Source: CAYUCE01 sp964443275 (lineage in GTDB: Bacteria > Bipolaricaulota > Bipolaricaulia > CAYUCE01). Taken from it: a stretch of DNA of 27,290 bases. Within the stretch, counting starts at the first letter, position 1; every line of letters starts with the position of its first letter. Both the position numbers and the translations under genes were made by a program. The stretch covers positions 1 to 27,290 of the forward strand of contig CAYUCE010000024.1 in assembly GCA_964443275.1 (NCBI GenBank). The letters are read 5' to 3'. The notes under the pieces were generated by a model. The model saw nothing but the letters and a program-made list of their open reading frames with translations, did no database searches and had not been told where the DNA came from. Shown one piece after another: positions 1-7,830 of the stretch.

Positions 1-17
1 GTTAGTAAAGTAGAGGA

Positions 18-53
18 CCTTGCCTGTTTCTAACAAAGCAGGCAAGGCCCTTT
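18..53 (+). terminator. Hairpin, possible terminator of an upstream gene
   Basis: A 9-bp perfect inverted repeat (18-26 with 39-47) can extend inward by three pairs, one of them G-U. It is followed by CCCTTTCT, a weak T-rich tail. It probably ends a gene lying left of the window. It also argues against a long reading frame that opens with a TTG inside the stem. Confidence 0.4.
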
Positions 54-112
54 CTAGGTTTTCGCATTCTCTACATCCGGACGAAAAGGTAACAGCTTGC
101 CTAAACATCTAT

Positions 113-141
113 TTGAATTGGATCTTAAGGCAGCCTATGAT
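113..141 (+). promoter_or_regulatory. Putative sigma-70 promoter for the exported protein gene
   Basis: TTGAAT (113-118), a 17-bp spacer and TATGAT (136-141) lie 37 bp before the ATG at 179, leaving a leader of about 30 nt with an AGGA SD site. The position supports 179 as the translation start. Confidence 0.5.
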
Positions 142-178
142 AGATTCGGATAATCAAAATTTTCCAAGGAAGTTAGAT

Positions 179-715
179 ATGAAGAAATTTACGAGCAACG
201 ACGCTTCATTTTTACGGCCTTTTGTTGTGTCCCTCTTGTGCCTTTTTCTCATTACGGCCGTTGTTACAGGGGCACCAGCCCTTCCACATCATCTCACAGA
301 TCGCTTAAACCTACCCTCCGAGAAGGTTGCATTTTCGATCCAACTTGAAAATGGCAAGGTTTTATCTATCTGTATTGGGCCAGGCGGAAGATATATCATC
401 TATCGTTTGGGGACTCAAGGTAGCATCGAATTTGTATTCCCCAAAAATCTTGATAATTCTTGGGCCCAATTCAGCTACCAATATTACCTCCGAGGTGGTG
501 GCGCAGCTAATGCCGGGCTTGATTTAAATTTTTTGACTTTTGCAAATAACGGCTATACTTACCGGATTTATGAAATGTACTCCGCCCAGCAGGGATCAAA
601 CTTGACCGGGCTGACGATCCTAACTCCGGCCGGCGATAAAATCCAGATACCCGGTATTTACGCCACTAAAATTGGCTCTTTAATTAACTTGAGAAACTTC
701 TATCCATCCCATTAA
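179..715 (+). CDS. Small exported protein of unknown function
   Basis: The product is 178 residues. The start was chosen at 179 because an AGGA SD lies just upstream, a promoter lies at 113-141, and the protein then begins with a textbook signal peptide: a lysine pair, a hydrophobic run at about residues 15-32, then Ala/Pro. The frame is open further upstream from a TTG at 20, but that part runs through a hairpin and the promoter. The mature part is rich in Tyr, Gly and Asn and looks all-beta ('FSIQLENGKV', 'YRLGTQGSIEFVFP', 'YTYRIYEMY'). No catalytic motif or known domain was recognised. It is probably secreted or periplasmic; the role is unknown. Confidence 0.6.
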   Translation: MKKFTSNDASFLRPFVVSLLCLFLITAVVTGAPALPHHLTDRLNLPSEKVAFSIQLENGKVLSICIGPGGRYIIYRLGTQGSIEFVFPKNLDNSWAQFSYQYYLRGGGAANAGLDLNFLTFANNGYTYRIYEMYSAQQGSNLTGLTILTPAGDKIQIPGIYATKIGSLINLRNFYPSH

Positions 716-1180
716 CGACCATGTTCTTTTAAATCGCATCACCTGCAACCTCCCAAAAATTGACTTTTTACCAAAATTACAAATCCGGTCTTATGATTTT
801 TATAAATTCTTTTGCGAAAAAGTATCCATCTTAGAGGAAGTTTTTTCAAAGCCGGTTTTATTCTAAGCCAAAACCCAGTTGTTTAAGGAAAGAGCCCGAC
901 TTGATCTAGACAGCAGGTTCCCGCCTTAATTCATTTAGGATTAGTACCTAAAGGGATCGATTCTATTTGTTCCTTTCTTGCATACTTTATATTCGAGATG
1001 GACAAAGGAGATGACTGCGAAATCCCAGCTCACATATATAATTCTAAAAAATCATCAAAGTAAGTGATTTAAAAGTTAAAGCCGTTGGTTTATATTGAAT
1101 ACGATACACTTTTGAGGATAACTATTTGATAGGTAGTCGGCAACTGGAGATTGTGATTATTATCAGAAAGGGGGTCTTAA
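716..1180. other. 465-bp intergenic region, AT-rich
   Basis: No gene could be supported here. Short open stretches have no SD site or sensible protein sequence. A weak promoter candidate for the next gene is TTGAAT (1095-1100), 16 bp, GATAAC (1117-1122). No clear terminator follows the gene ending at 715. Confidence 0.4.
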
Positions 1181-2464
1181 ATGAGAACTTTTACTAAAAA
1201 CTCCATAGTTTCCCTTATGTTAATAGGGGTTTTATTAATGACAGCATTTAGCATAGCCGGAAAACAAAACGAGGATTCGTCTCCATTAGAAGTAAATCTA
1301 AAACTTGTAGCTGAGGGTCTTACGGCCCCGGTGGGATTGGTGCCCGCCCCGGATAATTCCGGGCGTCTGCTCGTGGTAGACCAATCCGGCGTGGTATATA
1401 TATTAACTAAGGAAGGCAAGTTATTGGCAGATCCCTTGCTAGATCTTGAGGATCGAATGGTAAAGCTTCAAACAAATTATGACGAGCGGGGCTTGCTGAG
1501 TTTGGCCTTCCATCCAAACTACAAATCCAATGGGCGCTTCTTTGTCTATTACAGCGCTCCACTGCGGGCCAGTGCTCCCCAAGACTGGAATCACACCAGC
1601 CATGTTTCGGAATTTACTGTGTCGGCAAGTAACCCTAACCGGGCCGATCCCCAGTCCGAAAAGGTGCTGTTGCAAATTGACGAACCTCAGTTCAACCACG
1701 ATGGAGGACAACTACTATTTGGACCGGATGGATACTTGTACATTTCGGTTGGAGACGGAGGAGGAGCCGATGATGAAGGTGTCGGTCATCCCCCTATGGG
1801 TAACGGACAAGATATCACCACTGCTTTAGGAGCGATTTTGCGGATCGATGTGGATAATGGTGACCCATATGCTGTGCCTTCGGACAACCCATTTGTCGGA
1901 AAAGAAGGTCTGGATGAGATTTACGCTTATGGGTTTAGAAATCCATTTCGCATGTCATTTGATGCGGGTGGCGATCATCAGTTGTTTGTAGGAGATGTAG
2001 GTCAAAACCTCTGGGAAGAAGTAGATATAGTAACCAAGGGTGAAAACTACGGCTGGAATATAAAAGAGGGTACCCACTGTTTCGATCCTCAAAATCCGGA
2101 TCAGTCACCGGAAGAATGTGCCGATAAGGGTTCCCGTGGTGAACCTTTGGTTGATCCGATATTAGAATACCCCCATCCTAGTTTACCTGACGGTATCGGG
2201 TTATCAGTTATCGGAGGGTATGTCTACCGAGGAGCCAGCCTACCTCAATTTAAGGGTAAGTACATTTTCGGAGATTGGAGCAGCGCAACGGTTATAGAAT
2301 TCGCTATTCCTTTGGATTCGGGTGATCAGTTCGATAAAGCGCTCAAGCCGGGTAAAACGTACAATATTATCGTCTCCTATCATCAGACCAGCGATAGTTT
2401 CAGCGTCCTACACACCCGACGTGGATCGGGTCAGATCACCTTGAATATTCCGAAGCCAGAATAG
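1181..2464 (+). CDS. PQQ-dependent sugar dehydrogenase (GSDH family), unusual C-terminus
   Basis: This is a secreted six-bladed beta-propeller oxidoreductase of the soluble glucose/sorbosone dehydrogenase family, which oxidises aldoses with PQQ. SD 'AGGGGG' precedes the ATG. Residues 1-27 form a signal peptide. Family motifs are GLLSLAFHP (104-112), NHDGG with the presumed catalytic His173, FGPDGYLY..GDGGG (180-195), FRNPFR with Arg253, GDVGQNLWEEV (271-281), NYGW and KGKYIFGDWS (358-367). After GDWS the usual last strands of the propeller are absent. Residues 371-427 instead resemble the end of a DOMON/ethylbenzene-dehydrogenase-type heme-binding domain (PGKTYNIIVSYHQTSDSF, RRGSG). The gene may therefore be an in-frame deletion chimera, with doubtful activity. 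It ends with tandem TAG TAA and converges with the next gene 13 bp away. Confidence 0.85.
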   Translation: MRTFTKNSIVSLMLIGVLLMTAFSIAGKQNEDSSPLEVNLKLVAEGLTAPVGLVPAPDNSGRLLVVDQSGVVYILTKEGKLLADPLLDLEDRMVKLQTNYDERGLLSLAFHPNYKSNGRFFVYYSAPLRASAPQDWNHTSHVSEFTVSASNPNRADPQSEKVLLQIDEPQFNHDGGQLLFGPDGYLYISVGDGGGADDEGVGHPPMGNGQDITTALGAILRIDVDNGDPYAVPSDNPFVGKEGLDEIYAYGFRNPFRMSFDAGGDHQLFVGDVGQNLWEEVDIVTKGENYGWNIKEGTHCFDPQNPDQSPEECADKGSRGEPLVDPILEYPHPSLPDGIGLSVIGGYVYRGASLPQFKGKYIFGDWSSATVIEFAIPLDSGDQFDKALKPGKTYNIIVSYHQTSDSFSVLHTRRGSGQITLNIPKPE

Positions 2465-2477
2465 TAAATTTTAGGTT

Positions 2478-3605
2478 TCAATTTTCCTGGGTGTAATAAG
2501 ATCCTTTGATGTCCCCCTTTTGGTTATCATGTATCTTGTTTCCCTCTAAGATTAAAAGCGATCCTTCAAAGTTATCCTCCGACCATATTCCCCAACCTGA
2601 ATTATCAAATATCTGGCTGTTGGATATTGAAAGATTCGAAGCCCCTAACAAACTTATGCCATCATCGTTTTTGGATATAGTGCAATTGTCGATGGTGGCA
2701 TAAGCAGTAGCCGAAAGGGCAAGTCCGGCCTTTTTATTTTCCTTTATTGAGGAATCAATCATCACGATTTTCGTTGAACCCTCCAGTTCTATGCCCTCAC
2801 CCCAACCTTGAGATATTGTGGAAGAGGAAATTGAAATCTGGGCAGATCCACGAAGGTGGATTCCAACCCCACTTCCCGATATGAGAGAGTCTTTTAGAGT
2901 TATTTTAGAGCTTTCCGCAAGATTTATACTGTTAAGATGACCGGTCATGGTTGAATCGGTGATAGTGACTTGAGCTGAGTCTCCCAAAGTAACCCCTAAT
3001 GCGCCGCCGGAGAAAATTGTATCCTTTAGATCTGCTTGAGAGGAATCAAGAGCTAAAAGCCCGCAATATTGGGTTGAAGTTATCGAACTATTCCGTATAG
3101 CGACTTGCGATGAATTGCCTAATAAAACTCCAGCGTACTCAACATGTGAGATATTGGAATAAGAAATTTTGACCCGTGATTCGCCTATAATCGTTAAACC
3201 GGTGGTAGTACAAATATTTTTACTTTGTTTTTCACACTCTGCCTCTTCATCCGCCGTAATATTTAGTCCCTTTATAGTCACTTCCTCGCCTGGCGGAGTA
3301 TTAATCAGTAATACAGGATATCCTTTTACTTCTGCTTGGACGATTACCTGCTTATTTTCGGCTGCCGAAATATTTAGAACCTTCTTTATCTCTAAATTTT
3401 CAATGTACGTACCACCCTTTATCACAATCTTATCTCCGGAGTCGGCTTCATGGATAGCTTTTTGTATGCTGCTGTACTCACACCCTGAAGGACACACTTC
3501 AAAAGTGGCTGATGAAGAAAATGCCAAACCGACCTGAAAGGAGATCCCAATCAAAAGAATGAGTATACTTACTTTCCAAAGCCGATCGCTAAACTCACCT
3601 ATCAT
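2478..3605 (-). CDS. Secreted right-handed parallel beta-helix repeat protein
   Basis: The product is 375 residues with a signal peptide (about 1-30) and then 'CPSGCEYSSIQKAI...GDKIVIKGGTY', the typical N-cap of NosD/pectate-lyase-like beta-helix proteins. From about residue 75 to the end runs a series of roughly 22-24-residue rungs. Recurrent motifs are '(S/D)SSQ(V/A)xI(R/T)(N/D)S' and 'GIxLxGSxxIxIxxS', about ten turns of a PbH1-type solenoid. No catalytic residues were identified, so binding or hydrolysing a polysaccharide is only a family-level guess. SD AAGGAGG lies 11 nt before the ATG. It diverges from the gene at 3763 and shares a palindromic control region with it. Confidence 0.8.
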   Translation of the reverse strand: MIGEFSDRLWKVSILILLIGISFQVGLAFSSSATFEVCPSGCEYSSIQKAIHEADSGDKIVIKGGTYIENLEIKKVLNISAAENKQVIVQAEVKGYPVLLINTPPGEEVTIKGLNITADEEAECEKQSKNICTTTGLTIIGESRVKISYSNISHVEYAGVLLGNSSQVAIRNSSITSTQYCGLLALDSSQADLKDTIFSGGALGVTLGDSAQVTITDSTMTGHLNSINLAESSKITLKDSLISGSGVGIHLRGSAQISISSSTISQGWGEGIELEGSTKIVMIDSSIKENKKAGLALSATAYATIDNCTISKNDDGISLLGASNLSISNSQIFDNSGWGIWSEDNFEGSLLILEGNKIHDNQKGDIKGSYYTQEN

Positions 3606-3642
3606 AATATAATTTCCTCCTTGTTATTAGTTAACCTGACGG

Positions 3643-3692
3643 TTTTTACACTAAAACATATTTATTGACAAATTAAATTTTTAGTGTAAAAT
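3643..3692. promoter_or_regulatory. Symmetric divergent promoters with a duplicated operator
   Basis: Plus-strand promoter: TTGACA (3665-3670), 16 bp, TAAAAT (3687-3692). Minus-strand promoter: TTGTCA (3671-3666), 17 bp, TAAAAA (3648-3643). The two -35 boxes overlap. The 13-mer TTTTAGTGTAAAA, itself a 5-bp dyad around GTG, covers the plus -10 at 3679-3691. Its exact reverse complement covers the minus -10 at 3644-3656. One repressor could therefore silence both genes. The regulator is not identified. Confidence 0.7.
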
Positions 3693-3762
3693 TTCTTATA
3701 GACTAGAATAATCAGGACTTGAATTCAATAAGAATAAATCTTCAGACAGGGAGGTGAAACAA

Positions 3763-4269
3763 ATGTCAATAAATAAGCTGCCCGCAGTAAATATGGAAGA
3801 TAACGAAACCGGATGCTGCCCGCGGTTTGATCCTGAACCCTGGGACGAAAAGACTTTCCAGTTTGACGAAAAGCCTTTTGTCAAAGTCACAACCATCAAT
3901 TTCTTCCACACCCCGTTAAATATGGGATCAGTTACGAAAAAGACCTGGAAGAAGATAAAAGAGGCAAATGCGGATAGTCCGGAGGAGTTTGCATTGCTAT
4001 CTCATGACCCTTCGCCTTGGCGGGGTGAGCACTATTTTACCACAACTAAGGAAGTACCCGGAGCAAATAATGTAAAGCTTAGTGGGACTTTCCTAACTAA
4101 AGTCTTTGAAGGCCCTTACCGGGAAGCGGGAAGTTGGGCCAAAGAAATGGAAGAGTACGTAAAATCCCAGGGGGAGGAACTTAAAAACCTTTACTTCTAT
4201 TACACAACCTGTCCTAAATGTGCCAAATATTATGGGAAGAACTATGTAGTGGGCTTTGCTCAGGTCTAG
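3763..4269 (+). CDS. Conserved protein with paired cysteine motifs, function unknown
   Basis: The product is 168 residues. The ATG at 3763 was chosen because GGGAGGTG sits 6 nt before it; the GTG at 3754 is part of that SD. The N-terminus holds 'CCPRFDPEPWDEKTF' and the C-terminus 'FYYTTCPKCAKYYGKNYVVGFAQV'. This pairing belongs to a conserved bacterial family usually annotated only as hypothetical or hydrolase; I recognise the family but no proven function. The four cysteines could bind a metal such as zinc. The middle part (VKLSGTFLTKVFEGPY...W..EM..YV) resembles GyrI-like small-molecule-binding folds, by inference only. There is no signal peptide, so it is likely cytoplasmic. It is transcribed from the shared operator region. 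Its TAG overlaps the TAG of the opposing hydrolase gene. Confidence 0.7.
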   Translation: MSINKLPAVNMEDNETGCCPRFDPEPWDEKTFQFDEKPFVKVTTINFFHTPLNMGSVTKKTWKKIKEANADSPEEFALLSHDPSPWRGEHYFTTTKEVPGANNVKLSGTFLTKVFEGPYREAGSWAKEMEEYVKSQGEELKNLYFYYTTCPKCAKYYGKNYVVGFAQV

Positions 4270-5057
4270 AGCTCTTGGTTAATAATCCTATAAAATTTAT
4301 CCCTTGCTTGTCTTTCCATCCAGGGTTGATGTCCGCAATTTTCAAGCAAGATAAAGCGGAAGTCCTCTAATGTAGCCGACAAGGGTTTTTGAACCCCTGC
4401 AGCCGGATGGGGATCGTAGTCACCGTGAATGGCCACTACTGGACATTTAATGTTCCGGCCAATTTGTAGAAGTTGGCCACTTTTTCTAAGCTTTGCTGCC
4501 ACCACCCACACAGATTGGAAGATATCACCCTGGATGCCCACTAAATTAGTTTCATCTAATTGATCTGTGATCGGATCGTACTGGTCAGTTTTTAAAGTTA
4601 AGGTCCCTAGCCGGGTAAGTAACTCGTCCTTATCTTCGACGGCCGGGTCGTTTAAGTCCCTAGCTGCGGATTTAAACTGCGCTCTTTCTTCTTTACCTAA
4701 CCGGCTTAATCTGGTTTCCTCCAGTTCGGCTACGTAAGCTTCTTCAAAGGGACCACTTCCCACCAGGATCAGCTTTTTGACCATTTCAGGGAACCTAGCA
4801 GCAACCAGCCAGCTAAGCCAGGCTCCCCAGGAGAAGCCGATCAAGGCGACCGGAAGGTCCCCACTGGTTTCCAGAACTTCCTTCAGCTCTTTTATCTGCC
4901 CTTCAAGCGATCCCTTGGTCTGCAGCGGTTCTAACACTCCCCGGTGGTCAGATGCGATTTCCCGCGCTAGGGGCGCCATCTGGCCAGCCGCTCCCGGACC
5001 ACCGTGAATCACCGCAATCTGAAAAGGCGCCTTACCGTATACTCTTAGATTCTTCAC
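4266..5057 (-). CDS. Alpha/beta-hydrolase family protein
   Basis: The product is 263 residues starting at GTG with SD AGGAAA. It shows the classic fold: an HGGPG oxyanion-hole motif (18-22), the nucleophile elbow GFSWG with Ser76 (74-78), an acid in HGDYDPHP (Asp213 or Asp215) and His243 in NCGHQPW. HGGPG is typical of the proline iminopeptidase-like branch, but the substrate cannot be told. The gene overlaps the end of the broken alkD-like gene by 26 bp on the same strand, which suggests translational coupling in the ancestral operon. Its stop codon is encoded by the same CTAG tetramer as the stop of the convergent gene ending at 4269. Confidence 0.8.
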   Translation of the reverse strand: MKNLRVYGKAPFQIAVIHGGPGAAGQMAPLAREIASDHRGVLEPLQTKGSLEGQIKELKEVLETSGDLPVALIGFSWGAWLSWLVAARFPEMVKKLILVGSGPFEEAYVAELEETRLSRLGKEERAQFKSAARDLNDPAVEDKDELLTRLGTLTLKTDQYDPITDQLDETNLVGIQGDIFQSVWVVAAKLRKSGQLLQIGRNIKCPVVAIHGDYDPHPAAGVQKPLSATLEDFRFILLENCGHQPWMERQARDKFYRIINQEL

Positions 5058-5226
5058 CGTCTTTTCCTAAACTTTCCTTTTTAACTCTCAATATTTCCTC
5101 TCGCTGCTCACCCTTTAGGTCCCGAATCGCATATAGAGTGATAGTTGAAGATACCCCTCTTCTCCTTAGGTCCTTGACGTAGGGGATTATCCGCTCCGGC
5201 GCCGAGCGCATATTGTCTTTTAACAC
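5032..5226 (-). pseudogene. C-terminal remainder of the AlkD-like gene, out of frame
   Basis: This frame begins 'VLKDNMRSAPERIIPYVKDLRRRG' and continues exactly where the AlkD family alignment should after the frame break at 5229-5231. It completes the last HEAT-like helices ('TITLYAIRDLKGEQREEIL'). On its own it has no convincing start or SD. Joined to the upstream part through one base removed, it would give a protein of about 257 residues. Confidence 0.6.
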
Positions 5227-5806
5227 CCAAACCTACACCTTTTCGGACAATATCTTCACCGTCCCAGATTAAATTCTCACATAAATCAAGCACTTTTTGG
5301 GTAAACTCACCGCTTTCCCCTACCTGCCGGGTGAAAGTAACTACGCTCGCCCGCCGTTTCCAACGGCTTGGCGAACTGGTCCAATCCTCCAGCAGGGCCA
5401 GCGCCTCTTGAGGATACTTCCATAATAGAGGCTTCATTACCTGACCACAGAAATTATCAACCTGGGACCAACTACGGAAGTCTTCAACTAAATCATCTAA
5501 TAAATTAAAATGTTTTGGGCGAAGCTCCTGGACCTTTAGTGAAACCAGATAAATTCCGGCGTGTCCCAGCTCTCCTATATGTTCGGCAAGTAGTTGTGAG
5601 GCCATTGTTAGGCATTCTGTAAGCGAAAGCTTGCGGAATCTGGGACGAAATTTCTTCAAAATTTCCCGAAAATCTGCTGTTTTAAGGCCATAAGATAAAT
5701 ATTCATCATGCTTATGAAATCGCCGCTCGGGTTCAGGTTGTCCACTATCAGAAGCGGCCTCAATGGTTTCTCTTAAATCGGCTATCAATTCATCCGTTCC
5801 AGCCAA
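5108..5806 (-). pseudogene. AlkD-like DNA alkylation repair protein, frameshifted
   Basis: This is a HEAT-repeat DNA glycosylase of the AlkD family, which removes alkylated purines. The start is TTG with GAGGTG 5 nt upstream. Matches to the family are strong up to residue 192: 'SWSQVDNFC' with Trp113 and Asp117, 'KYPQEAL', and 'RWKRRASVVTFTRQVGE' with Arg152. These equal Trp109, Asp113 and Arg148 of Bacillus cereus AlkD. At 5229-5231 the run TTT (minus strand) has one T too many. Dropping it restores 'VGWVLKDN', where this Trp is the Trp187 equivalent. After the break the frame encodes about 40 unrelated residues. It is either a pseudogene, making a truncated protein, or a single-base sequencing error. 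Confidence 0.75.
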
Positions 5807-6167
5807 TTTTCACCTCACTTATTAATCTCTTCATTCTATTATCCGTCCTAGAATACCCTCATATCCAAAGAAAGTATACTATCTAAAGATGGACTTCAAC
5901 AACTCCCCATTTGCTCCTACTTTAACGGTTTTCCAACCCAAATTACACCCCTCATTTTGCAAAAAGGTGACAATTTGATATTCTCTCCTTTATGCTCCAG
6001 ACTTAAAGTGAAATTCATGGTACAAAAAAGAATATTTCAGAAATTTGAGTAGCTAATCTTATTGAGAGGAAAACTGATAACCCTGATGCTACTAAGGAGC
6101 ATGCCTATTTAAGCCGGAAACAATTGTGATAAGATGCTAAACTTTAAAAGCTTAAGGAGGTATTAAA
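5807..6167. other. Intergenic region with extended -10 promoter for the next gene
   Basis: The 361-bp gap separates divergent genes. TGATAAGAT (6128-6135) is an extended -10 element (TG-n-TAAGAT) with no good -35, placed 33 bp before the ATG at 6168. Nothing else could be supported; there is no RNA gene and no coding frame. Confidence 0.4.
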
Positions 6168-6572
6168 ATGTCGGAAGTAAAAATCACCCAACCGGTGACT
6201 TTAAGTATCGATTACCCGGATAGAGAATTGGACAAATTCAGCACCTTTTTTCGGCCCTTCATGGCTATCCCCATTTTGATAATTTTGGGATTATTAGGCG
6301 GGGCGCCATTTGCGTGGGAGCAAGGACCCTGGCGATGGGAGTGGCCGGGTTTTCCGGCTTTGGTGGTAGCACCCACGGCGTTAATGATCATATTTCGCCA
6401 GAAATATCCCCGATGGTGGTATGACTGGAACTTAAATTTAGCCCGGTTTACCACCCGAGTGATTGCTTATGCTTTTTTGCTAATTACAGACCAGTATCCA
6501 CCTTTTAATTTGGGCAGATGCGGTCTTAAAAGACAGTCAGGGGTTCTACTCCACTCCTACTGTGGATATTGA
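6168..6572 (+). pseudogene. DUF4389 membrane protein, C-terminus lost by frame break
   Basis: SD AAGGAGG lies 8 nt before the ATG. Residues 1-115 match the DUF4389 family: 'VTLSIDYPDRELDKFSTFFRPFMAIP', 'KYPRWWYDWNLNLARFTTRVIAYAFLL' and 'TDQYPPF'. There are three hydrophobic segments (about 30-46, 63-77, 95-107). After 'PPFN' the family resemblance ends and about 20 unrelated residues follow to a TGA. From here the +1 frame carries a different conserved domain without its own start. A single indel in a two-domain gene, or a deletion that joined two neighbouring genes out of frame, would both explain this. The function of DUF4389 is unknown. Confidence 0.65.
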
Positions 6573-7134
6573 ACGGGATTCCTACGCCGTTATCACCTCA
6601 CCTGCAGATATAAATTTTGGTCCAGATTGGTACCCGGACTGGGGCAATATAGTTACTATAAAAGTAGAAGTTACCAACAATCATCCGGATAAAGGGGTGT
6701 CTATGGGAATAGCCAGGGATCAGGACATGACCGCTTATTTGGAGGGGGTTGCCTATGATGAAATAGGTGAATTTCATATACATCATCCATTTAGTGAGCC
6801 CAGAATCTCTTACCGGCGCCATCCAGGTAGTTTGGAACCAGCCTCCCCTACTTCTCAAACTTTTTGGACAACCTCCGCTTACGGAGAGGAAACCCAGACC
6901 TTAAAGTGGGGGCTTGAGGAAGGCAGATACTCAATTGTCCTGATGAATCAGGACGGATCTTCCAGTCTTAATATAAGTGGATCGATCGGGGTCAAAATTC
7001 CTATGTTAAGTGGGCTGAGCATTGGTTTACTAATAGGCGGCTTTCTACTGGTGATTATGGCCTTTTTAATAATTTATTTCACGGTAACCAGGACCTCATT
7101 GTCACCGCCTACTCCCGATTCAGCTCAACCCTAG
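6484..7134 (+). pseudogene. Extracytoplasmic domain with C-terminal TM, lacks its own start
   Basis: The open frame begins after a TAA at 6481. Recognisable protein sequence starts near 6502 with 'LLIWADAVLKDSQGFYSTP', which looks like the end of a membrane anchor followed by a beta-rich domain. It includes 'GIARDQDMTAYLEGVAYDEI' and 'TQTLKWGLEEGRYSIVLMNQDGS', as in a bacterial family of unknown function often encoded beside DUF4389 proteins. Residues near the C-terminus form one membrane span ('SIGLLIGGFLLVIMAFLIIYF'). The only later start, a GTG at 6562, lacks an SD site and would cut into the domain. It would need a frameshift from the preceding DUF4389 reading frame to be made. Confidence 0.6.
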
Positions 7135-7169
7135 AGATAACACCCACGATTTGGAGAGGATTTATACCT

Positions 7170-7442
7170 ATGAATTTATCTCACCTTATGCCTAGACTCC
7201 CCGGTTACATTGGCGCCTGGCTTTTAATTCTAGTCACCAGCTTGTGGACATTCTGGGGGATGGGAGAAATGTATTACGAAGGATGGGGGCCCGCCGTTTC
7301 CTGCCCCCTTACGCTATTTGATACCGGCTGCCATTTGTATGGCTCTTACCTTGGTGGTATTTACCTGGCCGAGTTTAGGAGGCTGGTTGATAGTGAGTGT
7401 GGGTGCCATTTTCACCATCTGGTGGTGGATGGCGGCTGCTGA
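7170..7442 (+). pseudogene. N-terminal fragment of a multi-span membrane protein
   Basis: GGAGAGGA lies 9 nt before the ATG. The first 40 residues (one membrane span, 'WLLILVTSLWTFWGMGEMYYEGWG') are the authentic N-terminus of the protein continued in the fragments from 7288 and 7809. At the G5-C3 run (7285-7292) one base too many throws the frame off; the rest, rich in Cys and His, is out-of-frame noise. Removing one base gives 'EGWGPPFPAPLRYLIPAA', a smooth join. Confidence 0.65.
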
Positions 7443-7830
7443 GCGGGGGTGGTTAGATTGGAAATGGGTCCTGACCACCTCCCCGGTAAGCTTAACTTTA
7501 ATCCTTACCGGGGTGCTATTTCTTTTTGAGGGTCGCCGCAACCTGCGCTATATAGCTGCTGTTGTGGTTCCTTTGATTGTGGCTGTCGGCGTTTCGGCAT
7601 TTTACGTTCCTTACATTTTAAGCCGAGTAGATGATGGTAATCGAGGGATGAGACTGATTGAAGGAAATGGGGTAACCCTTATCTGGGCACCCAAGGGACC
7701 GGGATGGAACTGGAAGCAGGATTGGGGTGGATATCCCTCCTGGGATCACCTCGCACTTTATGAAGTAGAGCCAGTGGGATTTGACGAAAAGCCGGGCTAC
7801 AAAAAAAACATGCTAAGGAAGAAGATATGA
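7288..7830 (+). pseudogene. Middle fragment of the membrane protein (four TM segments)
   Basis: In this frame the protein reads 'PPFPAPLRYLIPAAICMALTLVV' and on through four hydrophobic segments (about 7312-7440 two, 7483-7530 one, 7549-7620 one). An extracytoplasmic stretch follows: 'SRVDDGNRGMRLIEGNGVTLIWAPKGPGWNW', 'GGYPSWDHLALY'. The sequence is well formed, so the frame was under selection until recently. At A8 (7801-7808) it leaves the conserved frame and stops at 7830. It has no plausible start of its own; the TTG at 7318 has no SD site. Confidence 0.65.

Noticed and set aside
20..178. Upstream extension of the first gene from a TTG at 20
   Set aside because: It runs through a terminator-like hairpin and the promoter at 113-141. 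The ATG at 179 has an SD site and starts a signal peptide.
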